Source: Pseudobdellovibrionaceae bacterium
GTDB taxonomy: Bacteria; Bdellovibrionota; Bdellovibrionia; Bdellovibrionales; UBA1609
NCBI GenBank assembly: GCA_947444305.1
Contig: CANEZP010000016.1
Coordinates: 38,300-102,299 of the forward strand
Direction: 5' to 3'
DNA: 64,000 bases
Made by a program: the position numbers and the translations under genes. Under the pieces are notes generated by a model, which was not told where the DNA came from, searched no databases, and saw nothing but the letters and a program-made list of their open reading frames with translations. Below, one piece after another: positions 18,845 through 28,673 of the stretch; position 1 is the stretch's first letter, and every line of letters starts with the position of its first letter.

Positions 18845-19390
18845 ATGAATAAATTAACGATGTTTACCACAATCATGATCTTCTCTTCGCTGACGGGTAC
18901 CGCCAACGCGAAAGCGGCGAAAGGCTCTTGCGCCCGCTGCCCCGAGGTTCAAAAGCTTGAAGGCGACTTCACCGCTTACGAATACGCAAAGAAAGAAGAC
19001 CGCTCCGCCGGCCGCCAGAAGATGGTTAGCGTTTTGGCGCAACTCGAGCGTTTTCACACGGCAAAAGGACGCAATCCCACCCGCGGGGAAGAGTTTCGCG
19101 CCTTGGTGAAGTTGACCGCCGCGGCCGGCCCGTACGATCAGGGCAGCGAAGCGGCCGAAAGCCTCGCCTCGCTCATCGTTGATTCCGCCGAGCTCAAAGG
19201 CATCTTCAACGAAGTGGCCGGCTCAGTCTCCGATTCGTGCCGCCAGCAATTGCTGCGCACCACGGTTGACCAACGCCTTTGCCAAATTGAATTCGACGAT
19301 CGCTCGGGCACGCTTAGCCAAGCCGAAGCTTGCATCCGCCGCCCCGTTTTTAATTACCGCGAATGCGTCGGCTTCAAAGTTAACGAATAA
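18845..19390 (+). CDS. Secreted Cys-containing protein, cassette gene 3
   Basis: 181 residues; signal peptide MNKLTMFTTIMIFSSLTGTANA. The mature part starts KGSCARCPEVQKLEGDF, a CxxC followed by KL as in cassette gene 1. It continues helical (about 50-140) and ends with cysteines in DSCRQQLL, QRLCQ, EACIR and RECVGF, probably disulphide-bonded in the periplasm. Three bases separate it from the preceding stop. No known domain was recognised. It may act with the CHAP-like protein or be a T2SS substrate or accessory factor; this is inference from position only. Confidence 0.78.
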   Translation: MNKLTMFTTIMIFSSLTGTANAKAAKGSCARCPEVQKLEGDFTAYEYAKKEDRSAGRQKMVSVLAQLERFHTAKGRNPTRGEEFRALVKLTAAAGPYDQGSEAAESLASLIVDSAELKGIFNEVAGSVSDSCRQQLLRTTVDQRLCQIEFDDRSGTLSQAEACIRRPVFNYRECVGFKVNE

Positions 19391-19491
19391 ATTAAAGTTC
19401 GTTCATACGCGGCGGTTGAGGGCCCTAGTCCAACGGCTAGGCGTAATGCTTTCTTGTTCGGGAAAGCGGCTTCCTGTAGTCTTGAGACAGA

Positions 19492-21180
19492 ATGGCATCA
19501 CCGACATTTGAGAATCTGATCAAAAAAGGCACCAGCGTTAGCGAAGAGCAATTGCAATCGTTGCTTCGTTCTAGCGATCCGAAGGGCATCCCGCTCAGTG
19601 AGTTGCTCTCGAAAATGACCTTTAATACGCCCGAAGAAGCGCTTGCCGAACTTTGCCGGCACTTGCACGTCGATTACATCAAAGAAATTCCGGTGAACGA
19701 TATCGCGGTCGACATGGTCCGCGGTATTCCGATCAACTACGCAAAGACGCAAGAAGTTTTGCCTTATAAAGAAGAGGCCGACCGCGTTTTGGTGCTTACG
19801 ACCAATCCGCTCAATCACAAAGCACTCGAAGATTTGCGCGTGAAGTTCGGTAAAAAAATTCATCCCTTGGCTACGACCTCGAGCCGCATCCAAGACGCCA
19901 TCAACCGCGTTTACGAAAAATCAACCGCGGCGCTCGAAGGGATGGAAGAGATCGACGGCGAAGAAGTGGATCTCGACGATCCCGTTATCGATTTGCTCGA
20001 TTCAGGCGATGACGACGCGCCGGTTATTAAATTGGTAAACACGCTTTTGTTCCGCGCGGTGAAAGAGAAAGCTTCCGATATTCACGTTGAGCCTTACGAA
20101 CGCGACATGGTCGTACGCTTCCGTATCGATGGCGTGTTATTTGATATTTTCAAACCGCCAAAGAAGCTACAAAACTCGATCACCTCGCGTATCAAGATCA
20201 TGGGAAATTTGAACATCGCCGAAAAGCGCTTGCCGCAAGATGGTCGGATCCCGCTCAAGCTTGCCGGTAAAGACATCGACGTTCGTTTGAGCTCGGTTCC
20301 CACCGCGCACGGCGAACGCTTGGTTATGCGTCTGCAAGATAGATCCAACGTCGTCCTTGAGCTGCAACAGCTTGGTTTCTCGCCCGACTCGCTGATCAAG
20401 ATCGACAACTTGATGGCGAAAACCTACGGCATCTTTTTGGTCACCGGCCCAACCGGTTCGGGTAAGTCGACGACGCTGTACGCCGCCATTTCAAAAATCA
20501 ATAAGCCCGACATCAACATCATCACGGTTGAAGATCCGGTGGAGCAACGGATCCACGGCATCGGGCAGATCCAGGTTAACTCGAAGATCGGTTTAACTTT
20601 CGCGAGCGGTCTGCGCTCGATTCTGCGGCAAGATCCCGACGTCGTCATGATCGGGGAGATTCGCGATTTGGAAACCGCCGAGATCGCGATCAACGCTTCG
20701 CTGACCGGTCACTTAGTGGTCTCCACCATTCACACGAACGATTCGGCCGGCGCTTTTCCCCGTCTGATTGATATGGGTTGCGAACCGTTTTTGATCGCGA
20801 CGTCGATCATGGGCGTGGGCGCTCAGCGCTTGGTGCGCTTACTCTGTCCCCACTGCAAAGAGCCGCACGAACCGACGGCGGTTGAACTGCGCTCGCTCGA
20901 GATCAGCCCCGAGATGGCTCGGTCCGCAACTTTCTTCAAGGCCGTGGGCTGCAACCACTGCAATCAAAAAGGTTACATCGGCCGAAGCGTTATCCAAGAG
21001 TTGATGCTGATCAACGACGATATCCGCTCGCTCATCATGAAACGCGCCGACGGTGCCACTATTAAGCGCGAAGCGATTAAATCCGGCATGACGACTTTCC
21101 GGGATCACGGGATCCAAAAAGTTTTAAGCGGCGTGACGACGATCGAAGAAGTCCTGACTTCCACCCAGATGGATGCGTAA
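19492..21180 (+). CDS. gspE: Type II secretion ATPase GspE
   Basis: 562 residues: an N-terminal GspE N domain (about 1-150), then the ATPase with Walker [10 protein letters not shown] (about 319-327), Asp box, Walker [13 protein letters not shown] and His box [12 protein letters not shown]. The zinc-binding tetracysteine is CPHC plus CNHCNQKGY (about 450-500). The hexamer powers pseudopilus growth from the cytosolic face. The tetracysteine and the adjacent gspF-N genes favour GspE over the pilus ATPase PilB. It begins a new transcription block after the cassette; only a weak TTGAGA ribosome site is seen. Confidence 0.93.
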   Translation: MASPTFENLIKKGTSVSEEQLQSLLRSSDPKGIPLSELLSKMTFNTPEEALAELCRHLHVDYIKEIPVNDIAVDMVRGIPINYAKTQEVLPYKEEADRVLVLTTNPLNHKALEDLRVKFGKKIHPLATTSSRIQDAINRVYEKSTAALEGMEEIDGEEVDLDDPVIDLLDSGDDDAPVIKLVNTLLFRAVKEKASDIHVEPYERDMVVRFRIDGVLFDIFKPPKKLQNSITSRIKIMGNLNIAEKRLPQDGRIPLKLAGKDIDVRLSSVPTAHGERLVMRLQDRSNVVLELQQLGFSPDSLIKIDNLMAKTYGIFLVTGPTGSGKSTTLYAAISKINKPDINIITVEDPVEQRIHGIGQIQVNSKIGLTFASGLRSILRQDPDVVMIGEIRDLETAEIAINASLTGHLVVSTIHTNDSAGAFPRLIDMGCEPFLIATSIMGVGAQRLVRLLCPHCKEPHEPTAVELRSLEISPEMARSATFFKAVGCNHCNQKGYIGRSVIQELMLINDDIRSLIMKRADGATIKREAIKSGMTTFRDHGIQKVLSGVTTIEEVLTSTQMDA

Positions 21181-21186
21181 GCGCCT

Positions 21187-22413
21187 ATGCCGATTTTTGA
21201 ATACCGCGGCTTAAATAAAAACGGCAAGTCGGTCCGCGGGACGCTCGACGCCGACAATCAGCGAAACGCCAAGTTAAAGCTTAAAAAAGACGGCATCTTT
21301 CTTACCGACATCAAAGATAAAGGCAAAGCCGCCGCCAGCAAAAAGGCGAAGGGCAAAAAGTCCGTTTCGCAAAGAGGCGTGAACGTTTCGGATTTGTCGA
21401 TGATGACCCGTCAGCTCGCCACGTTGATTCGCGCGAACATTCCGCTCGTCGAAGCGCTCAATGCCGTGTCGGAGCAAGTCGAGAATCAATTCTTGGCCGA
21501 GGTCATGTCGGACATCAAAAATCAGGTGAACGAAGGCGGCACGTTCAACAAAGCGCTCACCAAATATCCTAAGGTGTTCGATAAGATTTACGTTTCGATG
21601 TGCGAAGCCGGGGAAATGACCGGTACGCTCGACTCTATCCTAATCCGCTTGGCTGAATTTAAAGAGAGTCAGAACGCGCTCGGCGCGAAAGTAAAGTCGG
21701 CGCTCCTCTACCCGATCATGATGCTCGGGTTTACCGGAATCTTGCTCGGCGTTTTGTTCGTTTACGTTATCCCGCAGATCGTTACGGTTTTTGAATCCAG
21801 CCCCGAGCTTACGCTGCCTTGGTACACGCTCATGGTCATCGGCATGAGTAACATCATGGTGAATTACTGGCACATCATGCTCGCCGGGCTCGTCGCGACG
21901 TTTCTGGTGTTTCGCAACTGGAAGAGTACGCCGACCGGCCGCGCCCAGTGGGACGCGATCACTTTGAAGTTGCCGATGTTCGGTAAACTGACCCGCATCG
22001 TCGCCGTCAGCCGTTTTACCCGCACGCTTTCGATTTTGCTTAACGGTGGCGTGCCCATGCTCGGGGCGATGACTATCGTCCGCAACGTCGTGGATAACGA
22101 AGTGATCGCGCAAGCCATCGACATCGGCCGCGAGAATATTTCGGAGGGGGAATCGATCGCCGGCCCTTTAAAAAAATCCGGCCAGTTTCCCCCGATCGTT
22201 ATCCACATGATCAACATCGGCGAGAAAACGGGCGACCTCGAAAACATGCTGATGCAGGTTTCGGAAGCTTATGATTTTCAGGTTAAAACCGCGATCGATG
22301 GATTGACGTCCCTTCTCGAACCGCTGATGATCATCGTGATGGGTTGCGTTATCGGAATCATCGTTTTTGCAATCATGGTTCCTATGTTTCAATTGTCGAG
22401 CTTGGGCGGCTAA
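21187..22413 (+). CDS. gspF: Type II secretion inner-membrane platform protein GspF
   Basis: 408 residues: N-terminal IFEYRGLNKNGKSVRGTLDA followed by two GspF domains (about 75-195 and 278-400) and three membrane helices (about 175-198, 218-245, 378-402). A Lys-rich stretch at about 48-62 precedes the first domain. GspF transmits GspE's ATPase stroke to the growing pseudopilus. It starts six bases after the gspE stop. Confidence 0.94.
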   Translation: MPIFEYRGLNKNGKSVRGTLDADNQRNAKLKLKKDGIFLTDIKDKGKAAASKKAKGKKSVSQRGVNVSDLSMMTRQLATLIRANIPLVEALNAVSEQVENQFLAEVMSDIKNQVNEGGTFNKALTKYPKVFDKIYVSMCEAGEMTGTLDSILIRLAEFKESQNALGAKVKSALLYPIMMLGFTGILLGVLFVYVIPQIVTVFESSPELTLPWYTLMVIGMSNIMVNYWHIMLAGLVATFLVFRNWKSTPTGRAQWDAITLKLPMFGKLTRIVAVSRFTRTLSILLNGGVPMLGAMTIVRNVVDNEVIAQAIDIGRENISEGESIAGPLKKSGQFPPIVIHMINIGEKTGDLENMLMQVSEAYDFQVKTAIDGLTSLLEPLMIIVMGCVIGIIVFAIMVPMFQLSSLGG

Positions 22414-22476
22414 GTTAAAAGTAAGAGCGTAAAACGCTTAAGAGATTCATGGTCCGCAACGGGAGAACACAAAAAT

Positions 22477-22914
22477 ATGATTCGTAAAATAGCACTTCGT
22501 AATAATTTGATGAAAAACGAAAAGGGTATGACGCTTCTCGAGATCATGATCGTACTCGTGATCTTGGGCGGCTTGATCGCCATCTTGGCCACTCAGGTCC
22601 AAGGCCGTTTGAAAAAAGCCAAGATCCGTCAGGCGCAGATTCAAATCGCCGAGTACGGCAAGTCTTTGGATATGTACTTCACGGACTGCAACAACTACCC
22701 CTCGACCGAAGAAGGCTTGGGCGCGTTGGTTTCGGCGCCCTCGACTTGCTCGAACTGGGGTCCCGATCCCTACATCAAAAAAGTGAACAAAGACCCCTGG
22801 GGCGGCGATTTCCAATACGAATCGCAAGGCAATAACTACGTGCTCAAGAGCCTGGGTTCGGACCGCCGCGAAGCGGGAACCGGCGACGCGGCCGATATTT
22901 CGTCGGAACAGTAA
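22477..22914 (+). CDS. gspG: Major pseudopilin GspG
   Basis: 145 residues, with a prepilin leader ending MKNEKG and the cleavage motif G-MTLLEIMIVLVILG (Glu at mature position 5). The mature C-terminal part shows the GspG features YFTDCNNYPSTEEGL, KKVNKDPWGGDF and SLGSDRREAGTGDAADI, including the calcium-site region. It is the main subunit of the T2SS pseudopilus. GGGAG lies 11 bases before the ATG at 22477; an internal ATG 11 codons later would shorten only the leader. A terminator follows directly. Confidence 0.95.
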   Translation: MIRKIALRNNLMKNEKGMTLLEIMIVLVILGGLIAILATQVQGRLKKAKIRQAQIQIAEYGKSLDMYFTDCNNYPSTEEGLGALVSAPSTCSNWGPDPYIKKVNKDPWGGDFQYESQGNNYVLKSLGSDRREAGTGDAADISSEQ

Positions 22915-22947
22915 GACTTGATTAAGATCAGGTGAAAAGATCTTCAG

Positions 22948-22972
22948 AAGGCCGGGCGACCGGCCTTTTGCT
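22948..22972 (+). terminator. Rho-independent terminator after gspG
   Basis: AAGGCCGG/CCGGCCTT, 8-bp stem with loop GCGA, then TTTTGCT. It would raise gspG (and gspE-F) message relative to gspH-N. Confidence 0.75.
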
Positions 22973-23044
22973 ATTGCGCGTACTCTTCAAAAAAACCTAG
23001 ACCTCATCACGTGAGGATCGAAGCGTTTGTTAGTTAACTAAATA

Positions 23045-23689
23045 ATGCTAAGATTTCTGCGAGTGAACACACAAAAAGCATACGGTTTTACCCTGATTGA
23101 ATTGATGGTCGTTACGGCCATCATCGGCGGCATGATCGCCATCGCGATGCCTTACATGAGCAACCGCAACGCCGCGACGAAATCCTTTTTGCGTAAGATG
23201 ACCATCGCCTCGCGTGAACTCCACACCAAAGCCAAACTTCAGGGCGTGACCTACCGCCTAGTGATCGAAATGCCGCCGGTCACCGACGTGAATCGCCCGC
23301 CCGAACAAAAGATGTGGATCGAACGCGGCAACTCGCAAGTCGTCTTAAGCGAAAAAGAGGAAGAGAACGAGCGCGAACGTCTGGAAGAAACAGACGAAAA
23401 GCTTCGTAAAGATCCGAAGGGTTTCGAAGTCGACGCCGTCTTCTCGAAAAAGTTGCCCGAACTGCCGCCGGGCTTGCGTTTCGAGAAAGTGGAAATCACC
23501 CGCCTGAAATCTCCCGTCACCGAGGGCAAAGCTTTCATCCACTACCTTTCGCAAGGTTTAGTCGATGAAGCGGCCATTCACATTAAGGGCGAAAAGAACC
23601 AGGCGTGGACGATCGCCATCCACCCGCTCACCGGCAAGGCCGAGTTGATTTCGAAGTCGACCGCGCTGAAAGAGATTAAGTCGCAATGA
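23045..23689 (+). CDS. gspH: Minor pseudopilin GspH
   Basis: 214 residues with leader and prepilin motif YGFTLIELMVVTAIIGG (Glu at +5), then a soluble domain with a highly charged insert (EKEEENERERLEETDEKLRK, about 103-122). GspH is one of the minor pseudopilins near the pseudopilus tip. The start is uncertain: ATG at 23045 has no ribosome site, and a GTG at 23063 would give a shorter leader. It overlaps gspI by four bases (ATGA). Confidence 0.85.
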   Translation: MLRFLRVNTQKAYGFTLIELMVVTAIIGGMIAIAMPYMSNRNAATKSFLRKMTIASRELHTKAKLQGVTYRLVIEMPPVTDVNRPPEQKMWIERGNSQVVLSEKEEENERERLEETDEKLRKDPKGFEVDAVFSKKLPELPPGLRFEKVEITRLKSPVTEGKAFIHYLSQGLVDEAAIHIKGEKNQAWTIAIHPLTGKAELISKSTALKEIKSQ

Positions 23690-24204
23690 GGTCGCAGCGG
23701 GGTTTCACCGGTCAGAAGGGTTTCACCCTCATCGAAGTGCTCGTCGCGCTGATGATCATCGCCGCGGCGATCATGGCTTCGGCGAGCTTGTGGTCGGGTA
23801 ATTTTACGACGATGCGCAAGTCGGCGCTGAACTACGACGTGGCCACCATCCTCGAACGCAAGATGGTTGAGATCGAAGCCAAATATAAAGAGAAACCGCT
23901 CGCCGAGGTGCCCGAAGAAGAGAGCGGCGATTTCGGCAGCGACTTCCCGCAGTTTCGCTGGAAAATGAAAAGCCGCGAGATGGAGTTCCCTGACCTTACG
24001 CCGATCATCATGGGCCAGAGCGAAGAGCCGAACGAGATGCTGATCTCGATGATCAAACAAATGACCGAGTACTTGAACAAAGCAATCAAGGAAGTTCAGG
24101 TCACCGTTTTCGTAAAGCGCGGCAAACGCGAAATGGAATTCTCGGCCACGCAATACTTCGTGGATTACACTAAAGAATTCGGCGGGGGCGCCCCAACAAA
24201 ATGA
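23686..24204 (+). CDS. gspI: Minor pseudopilin GspI
   Basis: 172 residues with prepilin motif KGFTLIEVLVALMIIAAAI and a short soluble domain that is acidic in its middle (EVPEEESGDFGSDFPQF). GspI forms the tip complex with GspJ and GspK. ATGA overlaps at both ends couple it to gspH and gspJ. Confidence 0.87.
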   Translation: MRSQRGFTGQKGFTLIEVLVALMIIAAAIMASASLWSGNFTTMRKSALNYDVATILERKMVEIEAKYKEKPLAEVPEEESGDFGSDFPQFRWKMKSREMEFPDLTPIIMGQSEEPNEMLISMIKQMTEYLNKAIKEVQVTVFVKRGKREMEFSATQYFVDYTKEFGGGAPTK

Positions 24205-25100
24205 TTCGCAAAAGGCCTATCCTGAAAAACAACGGCTTCACCCTTCTCGAAGTGATCATCGCGATGATGATCATGGCGTTCTTGTCGTTGTTTACGGTCG
24301 AGGCGATTCAAAAAGCGCTTAAGACCAAAGCGAAAGTGCAAAAGGAAATCGATAAGAACTCTTCGCTCCGCGACGCCCTCCGCATCATGGAACGCGACAT
24401 CAACATGGCTTTCAATTACCGCGATCCGAGCATCGAATTGTACAATAAGGCGCAAGCCGCGAATAGTAAGGCCAGCGCGGTGACGCCCGTTAAGGGTAAA
24501 CCCGCGGAGTTCGCGAACGAGACCGACGATCAATTCAAAGAACGCCTGAGAATCTTTAACGAAACCCCTAAAACCGCTAATCCCTCGAAGCAAAAAGAAG
24601 AAAAGATCGCGACCCAGTTCATCGGCGAACCGGAGGAGTTGAATTTTACAACTCTATCGAATATCCGCGTGAGCGAAGACCAAAAAATCTCGTCGCAGGC
24701 CGAGATCGGCTATAAGCTGAAATCCTGCCGCCGTCGCTCGACCCAGGAACAATCCTCGAAGTGCTTGTGGCGCCGGGTTTCGAACTTTATCCACGAAGAC
24801 ATCACCAAAGCCGGCGAAGAAACCGTTTTGCTCGAGAACGTGACCGAATTTAAACTCCGCTACTTAGGCCCCGGCAAAGACGACGCTTGGCTGGACACCT
24901 GGATCACGTCGGACAAAGGCGGTGATGATGTTACGAAAAATAAATTTCCTTACGCCGTCGAGATCACCATGGCGATTAAGGAAACCGGTAGCGATGCAAA
25001 AGACAAAGTTTTGCGCATGACCGCGGTCGCGGCGATCCGCAACCCGAACAACAAAAAAGAAGAACCCAAACCAGGAGATATAGGCATTGGCACTTCCTAG
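24201..25100 (+). CDS. gspJ: Minor pseudopilin GspJ
   Basis: 299 residues, longer than many GspJ proteins (about 200). Prepilin motif NGFTLLEVIIAMMIMAFLS, then a soluble domain with an insertion at about 85-140 rich in Lys/Ala/Asn, and the usual late segment EFKLRYLGPGKDDAWLDTW. It is part of the GspI-J-K tip. The end overlaps gspK by 14 bases. Confidence 0.87.
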   Translation: MIRKRPILKNNGFTLLEVIIAMMIMAFLSLFTVEAIQKALKTKAKVQKEIDKNSSLRDALRIMERDINMAFNYRDPSIELYNKAQAANSKASAVTPVKGKPAEFANETDDQFKERLRIFNETPKTANPSKQKEEKIATQFIGEPEELNFTTLSNIRVSEDQKISSQAEIGYKLKSCRRRSTQEQSSKCLWRRVSNFIHEDITKAGEETVLLENVTEFKLRYLGPGKDDAWLDTWITSDKGGDDVTKNKFPYAVEITMAIKETGSDAKDKVLRMTAVAAIRNPNNKKEEPKPGDIGIGTS

Positions 25101-26316
25101 TCTCCGAAAACCACTTCAATCCCAGAGTGGCGTAGCGCTCATGATCGCGTTGTTCGCGATGATGCTGCTAACCTTTATCGCGATCGAAGTGAGCTACGAC
25201 ACGACGGTCGATTACGTCGTGGCTTCCCAACAGGTGAACCGCATCAAAGCGCACTACGCGGCCAAATCGGGCATCGATATCTCGCTGCTGCGAATTATGC
25301 TCTATAAACAAGCGTTGGCTTCGTTCGGTTCCCAAATTCCGGATAAGTCGCTGCTCGACCCGATCTGGAGTTTCCCTTTCATGTGGCCGCCCGTCGGATT
25401 AACCAAGGTGAACGAAGTCGACAAGAGCATGATTAAGGATGTCGTTAAAGAATCTTTAATGACCTCGCAGTACGCAACGCAGATTTCGCCCGAAGGGGGC
25501 CGGCTCGACATCAACGATCTCGGGTCACCGTCGAAGGCGCGTAAGAAGGCGATGATCGACCAGCTCGTCAAAGTCTTCAAGAGCGAGGTCGAACACAACG
25601 AAGACTTCGCCGACAAGTATTCGGGTTACCGCTTCGAAGAATTGGTCAATAATATCGCCGACTACGTCGACGAAGATAAAGAAAGTCTCAACGGCGGCGA
25701 TGAAAGTTCACCTTACCGCGACATCGACGATAAAGAGATCGAGATGCCGCCGAACCGTTCGTTCCGCACCGCCGATGAACTCAACATGGTCGGCGGCATG
25801 AACGAAGACTTCTATAAACTACTGGCGCCCAAGATTACGGTCTTCGGAACCAAGGGCGTGAACATCAATTTTGCGGATAAACAAACGCTCATGTCGCTGG
25901 ACCCCAGCATGACCGAAGAAGCCGTGGGTAAAGTCATCGAGCGCCGTACGAATCCGAAACTGGGCGGGCCGTTTAAAAACGATAAAGACTTCTTCGGTTT
26001 CGTCCAAGGTTACGGCGTCAATTACCGCGCGATCGAAGAGTCCAAAGTTCCGCTGCTCTACGACGTGGAATTCAACTTCCGCGTGGTTTCTACGGGGCTT
26101 GCGGCAAACGTGAAGCGTGAAATTACCGTCATAACTTACGACTTCGCGAATTTGACCACCCGCTTCGGCAAGATCCTTAAACAACAGGAATGCGAAAACC
26201 CGAAGCCGGGTGACCCTCCCTGCCCACAAGGTCCCGACACCTCGGGCGATAGTCCAGAGTCCAAAATTGAAGGAACCAAGGGGCGACCTTCTGTAGTGTA
26301 TTACGAAGAAAACTGA
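25087..26316 (+). CDS. gspK: Minor pseudopilin GspK
   Basis: 409 residues from a TTG at 25087 with AGGAG nine bases upstream. The leader ends in QSG, followed by VALMIALFAMMLLTFIAIEVSY; position +5 is not Glu, as is usual for GspK. The large domain includes AKSGIDISLLRI, GGRLDINDLG, NIADYVDED and a helix-hairpin-like GVNINFADKQTLMSLDPSM. GspK caps the pseudopilus. A Pro/Asp/Gly-rich C-terminal tail (about 375-400, with a Cys pair CENPKPGDPPC) is unusual. Confidence 0.9.
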   Translation: MALPSLRKPLQSQSGVALMIALFAMMLLTFIAIEVSYDTTVDYVVASQQVNRIKAHYAAKSGIDISLLRIMLYKQALASFGSQIPDKSLLDPIWSFPFMWPPVGLTKVNEVDKSMIKDVVKESLMTSQYATQISPEGGRLDINDLGSPSKARKKAMIDQLVKVFKSEVEHNEDFADKYSGYRFEELVNNIADYVDEDKESLNGGDESSPYRDIDDKEIEMPPNRSFRTADELNMVGGMNEDFYKLLAPKITVFGTKGVNINFADKQTLMSLDPSMTEEAVGKVIERRTNPKLGGPFKNDKDFFGFVQGYGVNYRAIEESKVPLLYDVEFNFRVVSTGLAANVKREITVITYDFANLTTRFGKILKQQECENPKPGDPPCPQGPDTSGDSPESKIEGTKGRPSVVYYEEN

Positions 26317-26331
26317 TAGCCTTAGGTCACA

Positions 26332-27978
26332 ATGATCAGCGTAGGCATAGACATCGGCAGTTACAGCATCAAGGTTGCGGAAGTCGAATCGACTTCAAAG
26401 TCGTACGTGGTTCGCCGCGTGATGGAATTTCCGCTTTCCCTCGACCTCACTAAAGACAAAAAGATCGAGATCATCGATACGCTCCGGACCTTGTTCGGGC
26501 AGTACGATCTTGAGCAAACGCAGTTTGTTTTTTCGCTGGCGATGAAGCACGTGTCGGCCCGCCTGCTGCAACTTCCCTTTCGTGAGCGTTTTAAAGTTCA
26601 GCGCGCGATCATCTCGCAACTTGAAGACGAATTGCCCTTTAGCCAAGAAGACGCCATCTTCGACGCGAAGATCGTGCGCTTCGCGGGCAAAGGTGCCGAA
26701 ATCCTAGCGATGGCCGCCCCGATCGAGCGCGTGCGCGACGTCGTCGACCTCGCGCGGGACTGCGGCGTTGAACCTTTATTGATTTCGACCGAAGCCAACG
26801 GCGTAAACAATTTGTTCGAGCGTTGGGCCGACGCCCCGCCCGAAGGTTTAGCGCCCGAGCAGGAAATCCCGAGTGCGCGCCAGGCCGAGCTTGTTCTCAA
26901 CATCGGTCACTTGAGCAGCGAAGTCCTCGTCTACGCCGACGGCATCCTGCACGCCATGCGCAACATCGATTGGGGCGCCAAGAACATGGCCGACGCCATC
27001 GGTGTTAAATACAATTTAAATCACCTGCAAGCGATGCGCGAGTTACAAGGCAAAGGTTTTGTCATGATCGACAAAACCGGCGGCACCAAAGATCAAGTGG
27101 TCTTCTCGCAAACGATCGAAGCCGCGCTCGCTCAATTCACCGGCGAATTGCGTTTGGTTATGCTCGAATTGCAAAGCGAAATGAATCTACAGTGGTCAAA
27201 GGGCATGTTGCTCGGCGGCGGCTCGCAGCTCAAAAACTTTGGCGCCTACCTCACGCAAACTTTCGAGATCCCGTTCAATCGATTCAAACAATTTGAAGTG
27301 CACCCGGCCGTTACCGCCGAGGCCAGCCCGAACCTCGAATTAGTTTCGGTCGCCGCCGTGGGCTTAGCGCTCGAGGGTTTACGCCGCCCGCGCAATCCCG
27401 CCACCAATTTCCGTAAAGGTATCTTTGCGCAGCAAAGCCAATTCCTTGAGGTCATGTGGGAAAAGTGGGGCTACGCCGCCCAGCTCGCCGGCATCGCTTT
27501 CGTGGTCATGATTACTTACGGCATTATTCGCGAAGGTTTGGCAACTTCCCTGCTCGACGAATCTGATAAGGTGATGCGCGCCCAGGCCGAGTCGATCGCG
27601 GGCATCAAGAGCAAACAGGCGAACCCTTCCCGCATCAATAAATTTATCTCGAATCAAGAAAAGCTCGAGCGCAGCCGCAAGTCGGCCGAGAAAGTCGTTC
27701 GTTTAAATTCCGCGATGGATATTTTAAACCGCATCAATGCCTCACTGCCCGCCAGCCCCGCCGCGAACCTCGAGATCAAACGCGTTTCGATTTCGAACGA
27801 CACGGCCGAAGTGCAAGGCTACACCGACGACGAAAATCAGCACACGGTCGTCAAACGCGCTTTGCAAAAAGCCGCCAGCGACGGAAAGATCGATCAGGCC
27901 CAAATGATGATCCGGCCTCCCGCCGGTAAAGTCGGTTTCGCTTACCGCTTTCGCGTCGATCGCTACACGGGGGGCTAA
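26332..27978 (+). CDS. gspL: Type II secretion protein GspL, PilM-like cytoplasmic domain
   Basis: 548 residues. The N-terminal 360 or so form an actin-like domain of PilM/GspL type (GIDIGSYSIKVAEVE at the start, LVLNIGHLSSEVLVYADG, GMLLGGGSQLKNFG). One membrane helix follows (about 384-402), then a coiled region and a PilN/GspL-like periplasmic domain. GspL anchors GspE to the inner-membrane platform. The well-kept actin-like motifs make it closer to PilM than enterobacterial GspL is. TAGGT lies six bases before the ATG. Confidence 0.85.
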   Translation: MISVGIDIGSYSIKVAEVESTSKSYVVRRVMEFPLSLDLTKDKKIEIIDTLRTLFGQYDLEQTQFVFSLAMKHVSARLLQLPFRERFKVQRAIISQLEDELPFSQEDAIFDAKIVRFAGKGAEILAMAAPIERVRDVVDLARDCGVEPLLISTEANGVNNLFERWADAPPEGLAPEQEIPSARQAELVLNIGHLSSEVLVYADGILHAMRNIDWGAKNMADAIGVKYNLNHLQAMRELQGKGFVMIDKTGGTKDQVVFSQTIEAALAQFTGELRLVMLELQSEMNLQWSKGMLLGGGSQLKNFGAYLTQTFEIPFNRFKQFEVHPAVTAEASPNLELVSVAAVGLALEGLRRPRNPATNFRKGIFAQQSQFLEVMWEKWGYAAQLAGIAFVVMITYGIIREGLATSLLDESDKVMRAQAESIAGIKSKQANPSRINKFISNQEKLERSRKSAEKVVRLNSAMDILNRINASLPASPAANLEIKRVSISNDTAEVQGYTDDENQHTVVKRALQKAASDGKIDQAQMMIRPPAGKVGFAYRFRVDRYTGG

Positions 27979-28671
27979 ATGGCGTTCGAGAATTTAAAAG
28001 ATCAACTTAAAGAACAATGGGGCGAACTCTCCGGTAAAATTCAGGAGAGCACGGCTTACAATAATCTGCGCGAGAGATACGAGAGCCTGACCCCCACCGC
28101 GCAACGTGGGATCCTGATCGGCGCGAGCGTCTTGGCGGTTTTGTGCCTGCTTTATTTTCCCTACGGTTATTACAGCGCTTCGCAAGACACGATGGCGCAG
28201 TTCGAAGAGAACCGCGCATTGATCAAAGGTCTACTGCGCGCTTCTCGTTCGGCCAAAACACCTTCGCCCCTGCCGCCGCCGATGGACAACGGTTCGCTAC
28301 GTGGACGCGTGGATGCGGTCATGCGCACGAATCGTCTGCTCCCCGAACAAATCGGGGAGATGTCTGACATCCCCGCCGGCGCGATGAAGGACATCCCCGC
28401 TTCGGTCATTCAGACCGGCGTGGCCGTACAAATTAAAAAGATCAACGTGAAGCAGATGACAGCTCTTTCGGCGCAGTTTCAAAACATGGGCTCGGGCACC
28501 AAACTCATGGGCCTCGACATCGTGCAAAGCACGGGACAAACGCATTACTATGACATGATCGTAAAGATCGTGAACTTCGGCCTCCCGCAAGTGGCCGATA
28601 GCGGCCCCGAAGAACCGGCCGCCAAGGGCGGTAAGCGCGCGATCCGGCCTTCGCAAGACGAGGATCTCTAA
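27979..28671 (+). CDS. gspM: Type II secretion protein GspM-like
   Basis: 230 residues: a cytosolic N-terminus of about 40 residues, one membrane helix (GILIGASVLAVLCLLYFPYG, about 44-63), a short helix and a compact periplasmic domain. Size, topology and place directly after gspL (start follows its stop with no gap) indicate GspM, GspL's partner. Sequence identity in this family is low, so context carries the call. Confidence 0.75.
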   Translation: MAFENLKDQLKEQWGELSGKIQESTAYNNLRERYESLTPTAQRGILIGASVLAVLCLLYFPYGYYSASQDTMAQFEENRALIKGLLRASRSAKTPSPLPPPMDNGSLRGRVDAVMRTNRLLPEQIGEMSDIPAGAMKDIPASVIQTGVAVQIKKINVKQMTALSAQFQNMGSGTKLMGLDIVQSTGQTHYYDMIVKIVNFGLPQVADSGPEEPAAKGGKRAIRPSQDEDL

Positions 28672-28673
28672 TC

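Noticed and set aside
19492..28671. Type IV pilus rather than T2SS genes
   Set aside because: gspC with PDZ domain, secretin gspD, GspG calcium-site region, GspK and GspN together mark T2SS; only the GspL actin-like domain resembles PilM.
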